A DNA stretch of 64,000 nt. Source: Myxococcota bacterium (GTDB lineage: Bacteria; Myxococcota_C; UBA6777). Made by a program: the position numbers and the translations under genes. Positions 1 to 8,785 of this stretch are shown here, piece by piece. Location of the stretch: positions 16,858-80,857 of the forward strand of contig JAKLKB010000012.1 of NCBI GenBank assembly GCA_023150835.1. Direction: 5' to 3'. Within the stretch, counting starts at the first letter, position 1, and the number at the start of each line of letters is the position of its first letter. The notes below the pieces were generated by a model, which was not told the origin of the DNA, ran no database searches, and was given only the letters and a program-made list of their open reading frames with translations.

Positions 1-84
1 CACACCCAAGCCGAAGCCTCCAAACTCCTCCCCAAAGCCGACATCGACGATCTGTTTTCGACCTTCAAACGCCCCGCGCATTGA
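1..84 (+). CDS. C-terminal end of an unidentified protein (partial)
   Basis: Frame 1 is open from the window edge to a TGA at 82-84 and encodes 27 residues ending LFSTFKRPAH. Only the tail is visible, so no family can be assigned. The Lys/Asp-rich composition is compatible with a real C-terminus, and no competing frame is better. The gene begins outside the window. Confidence 0.4.
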   Translation, partial: HTQAEASKLLPKADIDDLFSTFKRPAH

Positions 85-357
85 AAACCCAAAACCCTCT
101 GCGTAAAACATGACCGCAACCGTTGCAAAGCCCCCCACAACTTTTCACAAGCGCTTGTTTTCCGTTGCGCAAGCCTCCCCCAACACTTCAACTCTGCTTT
201 GCAACGATTGCATACGTTCAACAACCTTTTAGAAAGGCTTTGTTTTCGGTTGCAACCACGTTTTCGTCCTTGCGCACGGCTTTGTTTTGCATCGCAACCG
301 ACTTTTTCTTTGTGAGAAAGCACTTTGCAACGACTGCATTCGCAGTTTTACGATTTC
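85..357. other. Intergenic region with imperfect degenerate repeats
   Basis: No convincing gene. The segment is built from related blocks: a CTTTGCAACGA-TTGCAT-like string occurs near 200-212 and again near 331-348, and GCTTTGTTTT-type strings occur near 237 and 282. It lies between the end of the first gene and the convergent SUMF1-like gene. I see no clear terminator hairpin. Confidence 0.3.
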
Positions 358-1407
358 TCACGAACATCTCACAAGCCGGAAACCGATGTTTTTGTATGCG
401 GCAATTGGCAGGTACCAGTCACGGTTTGCTACACGCAAGTCCATCGAGAGATCGTCCAAACAGCCGCCTCGTCTCACGCGGTCCGATGTCTTTACGGCAT
501 ACACAGGATCAACGGTTTGTTCAAGCGTGTACGCGTTGTACTCATACCAGTCATAGCACCACTCCCAGACATTGCCTAACGTATCACGTAGCCCCCAAGC
601 ATTGGCTTGCTTCTGTCCCACCGAATGCGTCTTTCCGTTGCTATTCTCGCTATACCACGCGATCTTGGTCAAGTTCTCATAGCGCTGCGTTGTTGTTCCT
701 GCCCGCGCTGCGTATTCCCACTCTGCTTCCGTCGGTAGCCGCCAGCCCTTGCCTCCCACATAATCGCTTGCTTTGTTCCCCACCCCATCCATGTTGTCCT
801 CACTTCTCACGAAACAAGGCGACAATTCCTCCAAGAGAGACAGCTTGTTCGCAAAGGCCGCTGCGTCATGCCAACTCACTCGTTCCACAGGCGCATCCAA
901 TCCTGCCTCTTTATAATGCGATGGATTTTCGCCGATCACAGCCGTGTATTGGCCTTGCGTGACGGGCGTTTCCATCATCCAAAATCCCCGCGTCAACGTG
1001 ACCTCGCGCCTCGGCTTTTCATCGCGATCATGATAACGAGTCTTTTCGTCCTCCCCTGCTCCCATCCAAAAAGTTCCCGCAGGAATCCAACGCACCCGCA
1101 TCCCTGCCACAGAAGCCACTTCTCGCGCTTCTCCCGCCACACGGCCTTCTTCCCACACGCACTTCGACCAATCTCCCACCAGCCCCTCAAATCCCGTGCT
1201 CTCGCCGCTTCGATGCTTCTCCCACCATCCATACAACGGCCTACGTATCGAATTTCGCTATCCCTTCGTATGTTGTGCCACATACAACACACACATCTCC
1301 CGCTCTGATGCCTCCAGTTCCCCCAAGATCTGACACATCCCTAACCATCCATCGGGGCTCTCTCCCTTCACCAACCATCCTCGGATCTCTGCCAATCCTC
1401 CGCTCAT
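358..1407 (-). pseudogene. SUMF1/formylglycine-generating-enzyme-like protein, interrupted by an in-frame TAG
   Basis: The domain read from 1101 down to 358 is a typical SUMF1/FGE fold. It has an IPAGTFWMG start, a P-V-T-x-G-Q-Y segment, V-x-W-x-D-A-x-x-F-A-N, a W-R-L-P-T-E-A-E-W-E-Y-A-A-R-A signature, G-N-V-W-E-W-C and a final G-F-R-L-V-R. Family members oxidise a Cys to formylglycine or, in many bacterial paralogs, act in modification or ligand binding. The longest uninterrupted frame starts only at a TTG (1236). In the same frame, however, an ATG at 1407 with a good GGAGG ribosome-binding site opens 49 protein-like residues, then a TAG at 1258-1260, then seven residues leading into the SUMF1 part. 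I infer one gene broken by a point mutation (TGG to TAG is a simple route), although translation from 1236 or 1101 could still give the catalytic domain. The substrate is unknown. Confidence 0.6.
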
Positions 1408-1805
1408 CCATACCTCCTTCTCTTCGTGTTTCCACTCCCCCGCGCTTTCTGCTCCGTCTCAGCTTCCCGTGCGCTTTTTCTGCGAGGCTTCAATATGCCT
1501 CAAAAAAAACAACGCATCAACCGCAGGAGTCCTCCACCCATCCCCATCCACATTTCCATCCACATCCACATTTCCATCCCCATCCACATTTCCATCCCCA
1601 TCCACATTTCCATCCCCATCCACATTTCCATCCACATCCCCATCCCCATCCCCATCCACATTTCCATCCCCATCCCCATCCCCATCCACATTTCCATCCA
1701 CATCCACATTTCCTTTCCCTTTCCCTTTCCCTTTCCCTTTTCCTTTCCCTTTCCGTGCCTTCCGTGTATTCCGTGGACTGTTTTTTCCTCCAAGTCCCTG
1801 CAAAT
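1408..1805. other. Intergenic region containing the microsatellite
   Basis: Apart from the microsatellite and the short CACGGAA-type motif beside it, I see no gene here. Reading frames in this stretch are by-products of the repeat. It separates the SUMF1-like gene from the nucleoside hydrolase; both are on the minus strand, so a promoter for the former should lie here. Confidence 0.5.
1536..1756. repeat. Hexanucleotide microsatellite (CCCATC / CACATT-TCCATC / TTTCCC)
   Basis: About 170 bp made of six-base units of the type CCCATC, CACATT and TCCATC in mixed order is followed directly by about 45 bp of TTTCCC units. All frames stay open because the period is a multiple of three, giving artificial products such as DGDGNVDG or FPSPSTF runs. 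These are not counted as genes. Next to it (1750-1785), on the minus strand, CACGGAA occurs three times in a row with two-base separators. Confidence 0.9.
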
Positions 1806-2918
1806 CTAGCTCGACGCCTCGACAAACACCTCGAAAAATCGGCGCGGATCGTAGTCCAAGATGATCCATGTATTGGACTGGGGAGCCAGAACAGACCCCC
1901 AACCGCCGCGTTCTCGGAACAAGGAAACTTCGGCCCATGTAGCGATCGAAGGATCGATGGCGCAACAAGCAGCGAGTGGATCGTGAAACTTTTTGCCGAT
2001 GGGTTCGGCATCTTCGGAGACGGACGGCGGTTTCAGCGTTGTGCGTGCAACAGGCGGAGAGGTCTCGGGTGAGACTTCGATCAGATACCCCCCACGTTGG
2101 CGACTTTGTGCGAGAGCATACGCAGTTGGGCAGATCCCTTGTGAAGCGCCCGCCTCATCGATCCAAAGGACTTCTGAAGCATCGATCTGCTCGTCGTATC
2201 GGAGGGGATGGGGTGCGCGATCGATCTTCTTTTGCAGATACACGTCCATGCCGTCCCAGATCCAAGCGAGGCTTTTGCAGTGGGAGCGGTATGGGGCGAG
2301 GGCTGCGTGGAAGTCTACATCATAAAAGACGCGATGGCAGACGTTTTTGGACACCAAACGCCGCAAGCCGATCCCCGAATGTTCGAGGGCTGCAAGCGCG
2401 GTCTTGGGATCGCCGTTGAAATTGAATGTCGGGACGCTTCGTCGTCCTCGAAACTGCGGAAGCTGTAGGTGTTCAGGGACCACGCCTTCTCCTGCAAATC
2501 CGCCCTGCGCGACCCATCGGCCCAATCGAAATCGCGGATCGCGTACAGCTTCCCGAAGATTTTTGAGCGGTGCGCCCGTGATCAGGGTGGTCTCTTGATC
2601 GCAGATCTCGCGCAACAAGGATTGCGCAGGAACGGCATCATGCGAAGGCTCGATCATCCCGTAGGCTTTTTCGTGCCAAGAAGACACACACGACTTGGGG
2701 TGTTCAAGATCTCCCGCTCCTACGGGGATATCGACACCAAAGGCCGCGAGCGTACGCCGCACAAGACCGACTTGATAGACCGACCCGGGCGTGATCGTGA
2801 CGGCTTTCAAACGCACCTTGGGATGTCCAAGCAACAGCAGCAGCGTGATGTAATCGTCGGGATCATGGGTTTCCATATCGAACACAACAGGCAGGGGATA
2901 CGACAAGACTTCTTGCAT
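1806..2918 (-). CDS. Inosine/uridine-preferring nucleoside hydrolase family protein
   Basis: A 370-residue protein of the IUNH fold, whose members hydrolyse the N-glycosidic bond of nucleosides with a bound calcium. Visible hallmarks are an N-terminal aspartate cluster (DMETHDPDD, residues 14-22, corresponding to the DTDxGxDD calcium site), LITGAPLKNL near 115, an F-N-x-x-x-D-P-x-x-A segment, and a C-terminal H-D-P near residue 317. The aspartate cluster deviates from the consensus, so the substrate is uncertain and some relatives have other roles. The ATG at 2918 is preceded by GGAGG four bases upstream; a TTG one codon earlier is less likely. It lies 37 bp downstream of htrA on the same strand and may be co-transcribed. 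Confidence 0.8.
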   Translation of the reverse strand: MQEVLSYPLPVVFDMETHDPDDYITLLLLLGHPKVRLKAVTITPGSVYQVGLVRRTLAAFGVDIPVGAGDLEHPKSCVSSWHEKAYGMIEPSHDAVPAQSLLREICDQETTLITGAPLKNLREAVRDPRFRLGRWVAQGGFAGEGVVPEHLQLPQFRGRRSVPTFNFNGDPKTALAALEHSGIGLRRLVSKNVCHRVFYDVDFHAALAPYRSHCKSLAWIWDGMDVYLQKKIDRAPHPLRYDEQIDASEVLWIDEAGASQGICPTAYALAQSRQRGGYLIEVSPETSPPVARTTLKPPSVSEDAEPIGKKFHDPLAACCAIDPSIATWAEVSLFRERGGWGSVLAPQSNTWIILDYDPRRFFEVFVEASS

Positions 2919-2955
2919 CAAGCCTCCAATTCAAGCCCCCAAAAAGAACACCGCG

Positions 2956-4089
2956 CTAATACAATTTGACACGGAAGTTGAGGATGCGTCCGCCCCGATC
3001 GATGCGTAAGGTGACGATTTGACCGATCTTAAAGTTTTCGAGGGTGGTCATGAGAGATTCGACGTTGGTGATACGGATCTGATTGATGGCAAGGATGATA
3101 TCGCCGAGGATGATATCGCCGTCTTGGGTGGTACGCATACCTTGGATGCCGACACGACCGGCGGGGCCGTCGGCTTTGACTTGGCCGATCATGACGCCGA
3201 TCTTGCCGAGGCTGCGCATCATCTCGGTATCTTGGTAAGGAACGACGCCAAGGCGCGGATGGCGGAGCCGACCATAGCGGATGAGTTGAGGGACGATCTT
3301 GTTGACGGTATCGACGGGGACGGCAAAGCCGATACCTGCGCTTGCGCGAGAAGGGCTTTTGATAGCGGTGTTGATACCGATCAAGCGGCCTGCGCTATCG
3401 AGCAATGGGCCGCCTGAGTTGCCGGGGTTGATCGCCGCATCGGTCTGGATCACACCGAGGATGGGGCGCCCGCTCAATGAGCGGATCTGCCGATTGAGTG
3501 CGCTGACGACGCCCGTGGTAAGGGTGCGATCCAAGCCGAAGGGATTGCCGATGGCAAGGACATTTTGGCCGACTTGGAGGTGATCGGAGCGTCCAACGGA
3601 GATCGGGAAGAGCTTGCTTGCGGGGGCATTGATGCGAAGCACAGCGATATCGCTGTTGGGAGCGCGCCCGACGACTCTTGCGATCCATGTGCTGCGATCG
3701 GGAAGACGGATGCGTACGGTGGTTGCATCGCGGATGACGTGAAAGTTGGTGATGATGTGGCCACGTCGATCCCAGACAAACCCCGAGCCTGTGCCTTGGC
3801 GGGGAGGTCCATCGCCAAAGATATCGAACGGATCGCGTTGGCTTTGGAGGGTGGTGATAAACACGACGGAGCGCGAAGCGGCCTTGAAGATGCGGATCAC
3901 ATTGCGCTCTCCGGGTTCAAGTTGAGAAGTCGCCTCTTTGGGGCGTTTGGCGCTTGCGGTGAAGTATTCGAGCGCAAACCAACACAACGTCGATGCGACG
4001 GCTGCGCTCACAAACATGCCGAGCCAATTTTTGATAGGGTGATAGGTGGGTGGATTCCACAATCCATCGGAAGATTCTTGTTTTCGCAT
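2956..4089 (-). CDS. HtrA/DegP-family membrane-anchored serine protease with one PDZ domain
   Basis: A 377-residue periplasmic quality-control protease. An N-terminal membrane anchor (about 20-42) is followed by a trypsin-like domain with catalytic His117 (TNFHVIR), Asp147 (NSDIAVL) and Ser225 (NPGNSGGP), and one PDZ domain from about 275 to the end. This is the DegS/single-PDZ architecture, not DegP with two. The same frame is open much further upstream, but that part overlaps the hsp20 gene. The ATG at 4089 has GGAGAG six bases upstream and starts just before the anchor, so I chose it. It follows two small heat-shock genes on the same strand and forms a protein-stress cluster with them, although a terminator hairpin lies between. 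Confidence 0.9.
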   Translation of the reverse strand: MRKQESSDGLWNPPTYHPIKNWLGMFVSAAVASTLCWFALEYFTASAKRPKEATSQLEPGERNVIRIFKAASRSVVFITTLQSQRDPFDIFGDGPPRQGTGSGFVWDRRGHIITNFHVIRDATTVRIRLPDRSTWIARVVGRAPNSDIAVLRINAPASKLFPISVGRSDHLQVGQNVLAIGNPFGLDRTLTTGVVSALNRQIRSLSGRPILGVIQTDAAINPGNSGGPLLDSAGRLIGINTAIKSPSRASAGIGFAVPVDTVNKIVPQLIRYGRLRHPRLGVVPYQDTEMMRSLGKIGVMIGQVKADGPAGRVGIQGMRTTQDGDIILGDIILAINQIRITNVESLMTTLENFKIGQIVTLRIDRGGRILNFRVKLY

Positions 4090-4115
4090 GGACGGCTCTC
4101 CGTGTTGGGAGAAAG

Positions 4116-4153
4116 CAAAAAAAACGGGCCACACAAAGAAGATGTGAAGCCCG
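4116..4153 (-). terminator. Rho-independent terminator after the hsp20 gene
   Basis: On the minus strand a CGGGC...GCCCG stem extended by a TCACA/TGTG part is followed directly by eight T residues. It sits between the hsp20 stop (4229) and the htrA start (4089). It should end or attenuate hsp20 transcription, so that htrA is made at a lower level or from its own promoter. Confidence 0.7.
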
Positions 4154-4228
4154 CGCAAAAGAATAAGCCGACTATGTGCGAAGATCAAGCGAAGCCCGTT
4201 GGTTGGGTCGCGCTTGATTTGGGGATCG

Positions 4229-4597
4229 TTAGGCTGGTTTGATCTGGATGGTGCGGGCCTTGGTTTCGGGTGCTTTGGGGAGATGGATGGTCGCGACACC
4301 CTGTTCAAGTTTTGCAGCGATCTTGTCGACATCGACGCGTTGTTGGACTTGGAAAACGCGGCGATAATGTGTGGGCAAAAACTCCAAACCAAGGGCTTTT
4401 TCGCGATCAAACGGTGATTGTTCACCTTCGATGGTGAGTTGCTGATCGTGAAATTCGATGCGCAGCTTGTTGGCGGATACGCCCGGCAATTCAGCGACGA
4501 CAAGGATCTCGTCGTTGTTCTCGAAGATATCGACCGAAGGTGTTGCGTAGAATCGTTCATCCGTAGCTTCTTGTGCAGTTTTGGTGGTCTGGGACAT
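4229..4597 (-). CDS. Small heat-shock protein (Hsp20/alpha-crystallin), copy 2 of the pair
   Basis: A 122-residue ATP-independent holdase that binds unfolding proteins in the cytoplasm. The alpha-crystallin domain runs from about residue 20 (SVDIFENNDEILVVAELPG) to the end, with the central EGEQSP strand and the L-E-x-G-V-A-T-I-H-L-P motif (normally L-x-x-G-V-L). The C-terminal tail carries an I-Q-I form of the I-x-I anchor. A longer open frame exists upstream, but the ATG at 4597 has AAAGGAGG at good spacing. It is shorter than its neighbour (158 residues) and 64 bp downstream of it; the two probably form an operon. Confidence 0.93.
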   Translation of the reverse strand: MSQTTKTAQEATDERFYATPSVDIFENNDEILVVAELPGVSANKLRIEFHDQQLTIEGEQSPFDREKALGLEFLPTHYRRVFQVQQRVDVDKIAAKLEQGVATIHLPKAPETKARTIQIKPA

Positions 4598-4661
4598 CGC
4601 GGCCTCCTTTAGAGATATTTTTGTATTTTTGTGTTTTTTATTTTGTAAAAATCTTTTTTTC

Positions 4662-5138
4662 TTATTTGGCAGAAGTATGGATCTCGATCTTGCGGGGCAA
4701 GACTTCTTGGGCTTTGGCCATCTCGATGGACAAGATGCCGTCTTGAAGGGTTGCTGTGACGCGCTCGACATCAATACGAACGGGCAAAGCGATGCTACGA
4801 GAAAACTGGAGGCTGGCGCGTTCTTGACGATGGGCGCGATAGCCTTCGGGGGCTTGGACTTTGCGTTCGCCGCGAACGGTGAGGTTTTCGGCATTCGCTT
4901 CGATGGTCAAGTTTTCTTCTTTGAGGCCGGGGACTTGCAGCGTCAACAGCAAACGCTCGCCTTGATCGAACAAGTTGGCTTTGGGCCATGTACGGGCTTG
5001 CAAGCCTTCGCGGCGTAGCGGAGCGGGTACCCATCCACGTTCCAAGTCTTTGAAAAGATGATCCATTTGTTGACGAAGCTCATCAAATACAGGAAGAGTA
5101 TGGTTCAAGCCGTAAAGATTTCCCCAACGTGTAAGCAT
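4662..5138 (-). CDS. Small heat-shock protein (Hsp20/alpha-crystallin), copy 1 of the pair
   Basis: 158 residues, with an N-terminal arm (about 1-50) followed by an alpha-crystallin domain: ANLFDQGERLLLTLQVPG, then ENLTVRGERK, then ATLQDGILSIEMAKA, which carries the conserved D-G-I-L. The C-terminal K-I-E-I matches the I-x-I oligomerisation motif. The ATG at 5138 follows GGAGG by five bases; an ATG four codons earlier overlaps that site and is less likely. First gene of the hsp20-hsp20-htrA block. I see no CIRCE-type inverted repeat upstream; a TTGACA-like hexamer occurs at 5262-5267 on the minus strand without a convincing -10 partner. Confidence 0.93.
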   Translation of the reverse strand: MLTRWGNLYGLNHTLPVFDELRQQMDHLFKDLERGWVPAPLRREGLQARTWPKANLFDQGERLLLTLQVPGLKEENLTIEANAENLTVRGERKVQAPEGYRAHRQERASLQFSRSIALPVRIDVERVTATLQDGILSIEMAKAQEVLPRKIEIHTSAK

Positions 5139-5503
5139 GGTGTCCTCCATTTTTTGGATCGGCGCGAGAGAATCGATAGAATCAACGCGATCCAGATAAT
5201 ACGTTGTAATGATGATTGTTTTTTGCTTTTGGCGAGGGAAAGTTAATTCTTGCAAGGATCTTGTCAAGAAGATTTTTTCGCCTTTGTTTTCCCCAAGATC
5301 CATTGTTTCTCGCCGTTGCAAGAGAGATGTAATCACAGGGCGATCGGTGTCAAGAAAAAAGAATGAGAGGAAAAGAGAGGCGTGAAGCAGTTGGCCCTAA
5401 AAAGCCGTGTTCGCGCTGTTTCAAGCGACAGAGTTGTCCGTGTGGAAAACAATTGATCTGTTCGCCCCTCTCGGGGTCAAGGGGCGACAGTCTATGGTGG
5501 GGT

Positions 5504-5773
5504 GTGGGGCGTTGCCCCATACGCGCCTTGTTAAGGTGGAAACACCGGAGGGTCGAGGATGATCGCCGTTTTGGGTGTCGGCCCCCCCTCATTCCCCCCG
5601 TGAACGGGGGGAAGTTGGAGCAGGCAAAGACGATCTCTCGTGCAAACAGCGTGCGGCATGGAAACCCAAAACCTCGCTGACTCCGACGTTCACTCCCTCC
5701 CCTGTTCACGGGGGAGGGCTGGGGTGGGGGGCCGACAAGCGCTTAACCTAACGCGTATGGGGCGTCGCCCCAC
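5504..5773 (+). mobile_element. MITE-like non-coding element, copy A (about 270 bp)
   Basis: Both ends carry the same inverted terminal sequence: GTGGGGCG-TT-GCCCCATACGCG on the left, and its reverse complement with two changes on the right. Inside are two strong hairpins, one formed by CCCCCCGTGAACGGGGGG near 5597 and one by CCCCTGTTCACGGGGGAG near 5700. A second copy of similar length lies in opposite orientation at 56668-56931 and shares blocks such as CGCCTTGTTAAGGTGGAAAC, the GAAGTTGGA segment and the CTCCCTCCCCTGTTCACGG segment. No transposase is encoded. Target-site duplications are not obvious. Confidence 0.6.
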
Positions 5774-5845
5774 AAAAACAAACCCACCGGGTAAGTCCTA
5801 AAAAGATCAGCGTGGTGGGGAAGGAGGAACGGGTAGAGGACGCGC

Positions 5846-5869
5846 TTGACAGGGTGGGGGTGCTATGAT
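5846..5869 (+). promoter_or_regulatory. Possible promoter (TTGACA / TATGAT, short spacer)
   Basis: A perfect TTGACA (5846-5851) and a TATGAT (5864-5869) lie upstream of the outer-membrane protein gene, but are only 12 bp apart, shorter than the usual 16-18 bp. The -10 carries a TG one base upstream (extended -10), which could make it work without the -35. Confidence 0.3.
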
Positions 5870-5985
5870 ACGACCTTGCGACGCCAAAACAGGGGGATCT
5901 GCGAAAGATGCGGATACTCCGAGAAGCCCGCGAGAAACAAACGGCGAGAAAGCATTGTGGATGCTGTTTTTTGGAGCAGAGAGGA

Positions 5986-7788
5986 ATGGAAGACGTGGTG
6001 GTGGAAAAACACAGAGGGCGCAAAAACGGACGGGCCGAAGCAAGCGGCAAGAGAGAGCGTTTTGGTCGGCTTGGTGTGTGGTTTGTGCTGTGGGTAGCGG
6101 GCGCATGGTTGGCGGGTGGTGGGGAAGCTTGGTCAGCGGATGAAGACGGAGTGCCGAAGACAACGAGCTTTTCGTTGAGCGGTTATTTTCGTTTCAGGGG
6201 CGATGTGCTTCATAACCCGGGGATGGGGGTTGCGCCGCGCACAGACGCCGAGATCGATCCAACAACGAACCCCCGTCGCTCACGTTTTGGACGGTTCCCG
6301 TTTTACCATCCAGCCGCAGCGTATCCGTTGTCTGAGGCGAGCCTTGGGCAGTCTTACAACAACGACAACCTGCCGCGTTGGTTGTCTTATGGGAATATGC
6401 GTTTGCGGGTGTTGGGGACGTTAAATGTTTCCGAGTACGTGCAGATCCATTCGACGTTGGACTTTTTGGACAACGTGGTCTTGGGTTCGACGCCACGAGG
6501 AAATGCGGGGTTGCTGACAGATCCGCTGATGCCGCTCCAAGGGCTAAGCGACACGCAAGTACCCCCAACCTACGGAGCCAACGGATTTACCGATGCGATC
6601 CGTGTTCGGCATATCTTTGCCTCGATCCAGTTGCCTTTTGGGACGTTGGTGGCGGGTCGGATGCCGAACGAATGGGGATTGGGGATCATGGCCAACAGCG
6701 GGATGAAGCTCAACTCCGAGTGGGGCGATACGGTGGATCGTGTGGCCTATATACTGCCGTTGTTTGGGCATTTGATCATCCCTTCGTACGAATTCATGTC
6801 CTCAGGTCCGACGAGTGCTGCACCCAATCAATGGTGGGGACAGCCGTTTGATCTGGAGCAGGGCGATACAGTACACCAAGTGACCCTACGTGCGGGCAAG
6901 ATCGATCGCGGTCAAGAGCTGCGAAAGAAGCTCGACAATGGGGATCTGGTGGTGAATTATGGGATATATTTTTCGTATCGATGGCAGCAGTTGAGTTCGG
7001 AGTGTAGGCCGGGATCGACGTGTACAGGTGGTGCGCTGAATGGGGTGGGCCTTGCGCCGAACCAGATCGAACTTCGCACGCGGGGATTGTCGTTGTTTAT
7101 CCCCGATGCTTGGTTTCGGTTGCAGCTTGGAAACCAGATGCGGATCGAGTTTGAATGGAGCATGATGATCGGCACGATCGAACGGGGCCCCGATGGCAAT
7201 CCCATCGATATCCTGCAATGGGGTGGGGCCTTTGAGTTCGAATACACACTGCTCAACGGCCAACTCAAGATCGGATTTGATGCGGGCATTGCTTCGGGAG
7301 ATCGGGACTTTACATCGAGATGGGGCCGAGCCGCGCTAGACACGGACGCTTCGATTAGCGCCGACAAACGCGGAAAGATCAACAACTTCCTGTTTGACCC
7401 TGACTATCAAATCGACATGATCCTTTGGCGCGAACTGTTTGGGACGTTTACGAACGGCTTTTATCTTCGCCCTCACATTACGTACAACGTGTATGGAGAT
7501 GCTTGGAAAGACGATGGCTTTGGGCTGCGCCTTGCGGGCATCTTCTCGGGTGCGTTGGTTCCCGAAGCGACGTTGGGAGCGGATCCGCTGCTTGGGGTCG
7601 AACTCAATGCGATGGCGCGTTACGCTTCAAGCGATGGCTACTCGATCGTCCTTGCGTATGGTGTGCTTTTCCCGCTCGCAGGGATGTCCTTTGCAGAAGT
7701 CGACAGCACAGGCCGCCGTCTCGAAGACAAAGTCATCGGCGCAGGGATCGCACAACGCATCCAAGTCCGCGTGAACGTGCGTTTCTAA
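5986..7788 (+). CDS. Predicted outer-membrane beta-barrel protein
   Basis: About 600 residues. A basic N-terminus and a hydrophobic stretch (GVWFVLWVAGAWLAGG) ending near A-W-S-A look like a signal peptide. The rest is rich in alternating aromatic and polar strands, with many Y/W/F-ended segments, and terminates in RIQVRVNVRF, the C-terminal Phe typical of barrel proteins recognised by Bam. It is reminiscent of large uncharacterised myxobacterial outer-membrane proteins; I cannot assign a substrate. I placed the start at ATG 5986 (GGAG about ten bases upstream); an in-frame ATG at 5908 would add 26 Cys/Arg-rich residues and is less likely. It stands upstream of dapA on the same strand, probably unrelated. 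Confidence 0.75.
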   Translation: MEDVVVEKHRGRKNGRAEASGKRERFGRLGVWFVLWVAGAWLAGGGEAWSADEDGVPKTTSFSLSGYFRFRGDVLHNPGMGVAPRTDAEIDPTTNPRRSRFGRFPFYHPAAAYPLSEASLGQSYNNDNLPRWLSYGNMRLRVLGTLNVSEYVQIHSTLDFLDNVVLGSTPRGNAGLLTDPLMPLQGLSDTQVPPTYGANGFTDAIRVRHIFASIQLPFGTLVAGRMPNEWGLGIMANSGMKLNSEWGDTVDRVAYILPLFGHLIIPSYEFMSSGPTSAAPNQWWGQPFDLEQGDTVHQVTLRAGKIDRGQELRKKLDNGDLVVNYGIYFSYRWQQLSSECRPGSTCTGGALNGVGLAPNQIELRTRGLSLFIPDAWFRLQLGNQMRIEFEWSMMIGTIERGPDGNPIDILQWGGAFEFEYTLLNGQLKIGFDAGIASGDRDFTSRWGRAALDTDASISADKRGKINNFLFDPDYQIDMILWRELFGTFTNGFYLRPHITYNVYGDAWKDDGFGLRLAGIFSGALVPEATLGADPLLGVELNAMARYASSDGYSIVLAYGVLFPLAGMSFAEVDSTGRRLEDKVIGAGIAQRIQVRVNVRF

Positions 7789-7894
7789 AGCAAGACCTTT
7801 GGATCTTTAGAACAATCCTTTTTGGAAAAAGTAGAATCACCGACGTAAAACACCGAAGGCATCGGTAGTTCGGACGATCTTGGAGAAAAGAACG

Positions 7895-8785
7895 ATGGAG
7901 AAGAAAAGATTTCGGGGTTCGATGGTTGCGATCGTGACACCTTTTCAAGCGGACGGCAGCCTTGATTGGGACGCGATGGCGCGTTTGATCGCCTTGCACA
8001 TCCAAGAGGGAACGCATGCGTTGATCGTTTGCGGAACGACGGGCGAAACCCCAACGCTGACCGCCGAAGAACGCCACGCTCTGCTGACCTTTTCCATCAA
8101 GGAAGCCGCAGGACGCATCCCTGTGATCGCAGGGACAGGAACCAACAACACCGTCGAAGCTGTGGCGATGAGCCGAGAAGCGGAAGACCTCGGAGCAGAT
8201 GGGCTTTTGGTCGTCACTCCCGCTTACAACAAACCCACCCAAGAAGGGATGTTGCATTACTACAACGCGATCATGTCGGCGACTTCGCTGCCTGTGGTCC
8301 TGTACAATGTCCCGGGACGCACCGCCTCGAACCTTTTGCCTGAGACCGTCGCCAAACTCGCCGAACACCCGCACGTTGTGGGCATCAAAGACGCGACTGG
8401 AAATATGATGGTCGCCAGCGATATCGTCGAGCAATGCGGCGATCGGTTGGATCTGTTGTCAGGAGATGACTTTACCGCGCTTGCGTTGATGGCGCTCGGT
8501 GGCAAGGGCTGGATCTCTGTGACAGCCAATATCGTCCCTGCCCAGATGGTCGAGATGTACAACGCCTTTGTCGCGGGTGATATCGCCAAAGCCCGCCGCC
8601 TGCATTACACGCTCCAACCCCTCAACCGTGCGATGTTCTTGCAAAGCAACCCCATCCCCGTCAAAGCGGCACTTTCGCTGATGGGATATTGCAAAAACAC
8701 GCTGCGCTCGCCGCTCTTGCCGATGCAAGGGGCTTCTTTGGAAGGCTTGCGCACGATCCTTCGCAACCAAGGGCTTGTGGACTAA
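7895..8785 (+). CDS. dapA: 4-hydroxy-tetrahydrodipicolinate synthase
   Basis: 296 residues, the usual size. The enzyme condenses pyruvate with aspartate semialdehyde in the first step committed to lysine and meso-diaminopimelate. All active-site elements are present: the TTGETPTL motif with Thr48 and Thr49, Tyr137 and Arg142 in YNVPGRTASN, and the Schiff-base Lys165 in VGIKDATG. The ATG at 7895 has GGAG nine bases upstream; the in-frame TTG five codons earlier overlaps that site. It is followed after 236 bp by dapB, making a small dap block. Confidence 0.96.
   Translation: MEKKRFRGSMVAIVTPFQADGSLDWDAMARLIALHIQEGTHALIVCGTTGETPTLTAEERHALLTFSIKEAAGRIPVIAGTGTNNTVEAVAMSREAEDLGADGLLVVTPAYNKPTQEGMLHYYNAIMSATSLPVVLYNVPGRTASNLLPETVAKLAEHPHVVGIKDATGNMMVASDIVEQCGDRLDLLSGDDFTALALMALGGKGWISVTANIVPAQMVEMYNAFVAGDIAKARRLHYTLQPLNRAMFLQSNPIPVKAALSLMGYCKNTLRSPLLPMQGASLEGLRTILRNQGLVD

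Larger units (their letters stand above)
5139..5985. other. Intergenic region between hsp20 and the outer-membrane protein gene
   Basis: Divergent promoter region of about 850 bp. Besides the MITE-like element it contains a GC-rich palindromic block at 5456-5500 (CGCCCCTCTCGGGGTCAAGGG type) related to the dispersed hairpin repeats at 50.6, 57.1 and 62.3 kb. I see no protein-coding gene; the reading frames present follow the repeat composition. Confidence 0.5.

Noticed and set aside
123-962. 279-residue plus-strand frame
   Set aside because: Overlaps the SUMF1-like gene on the other strand and has low-complexity, Ser/Pro/His-rich composition.
1275-2072. Frames full of HPHPHFHP or FPSPSTF
   Set aside because: Products of the hexanucleotide microsatellite; all frames are open because the period is six.
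2956-4560. Longer form of the HtrA-like protein starting at 4560
   Set aside because: Would overlap the whole hsp20 gene; ATG 4089 has a good ribosome-binding site and starts at the membrane anchor.
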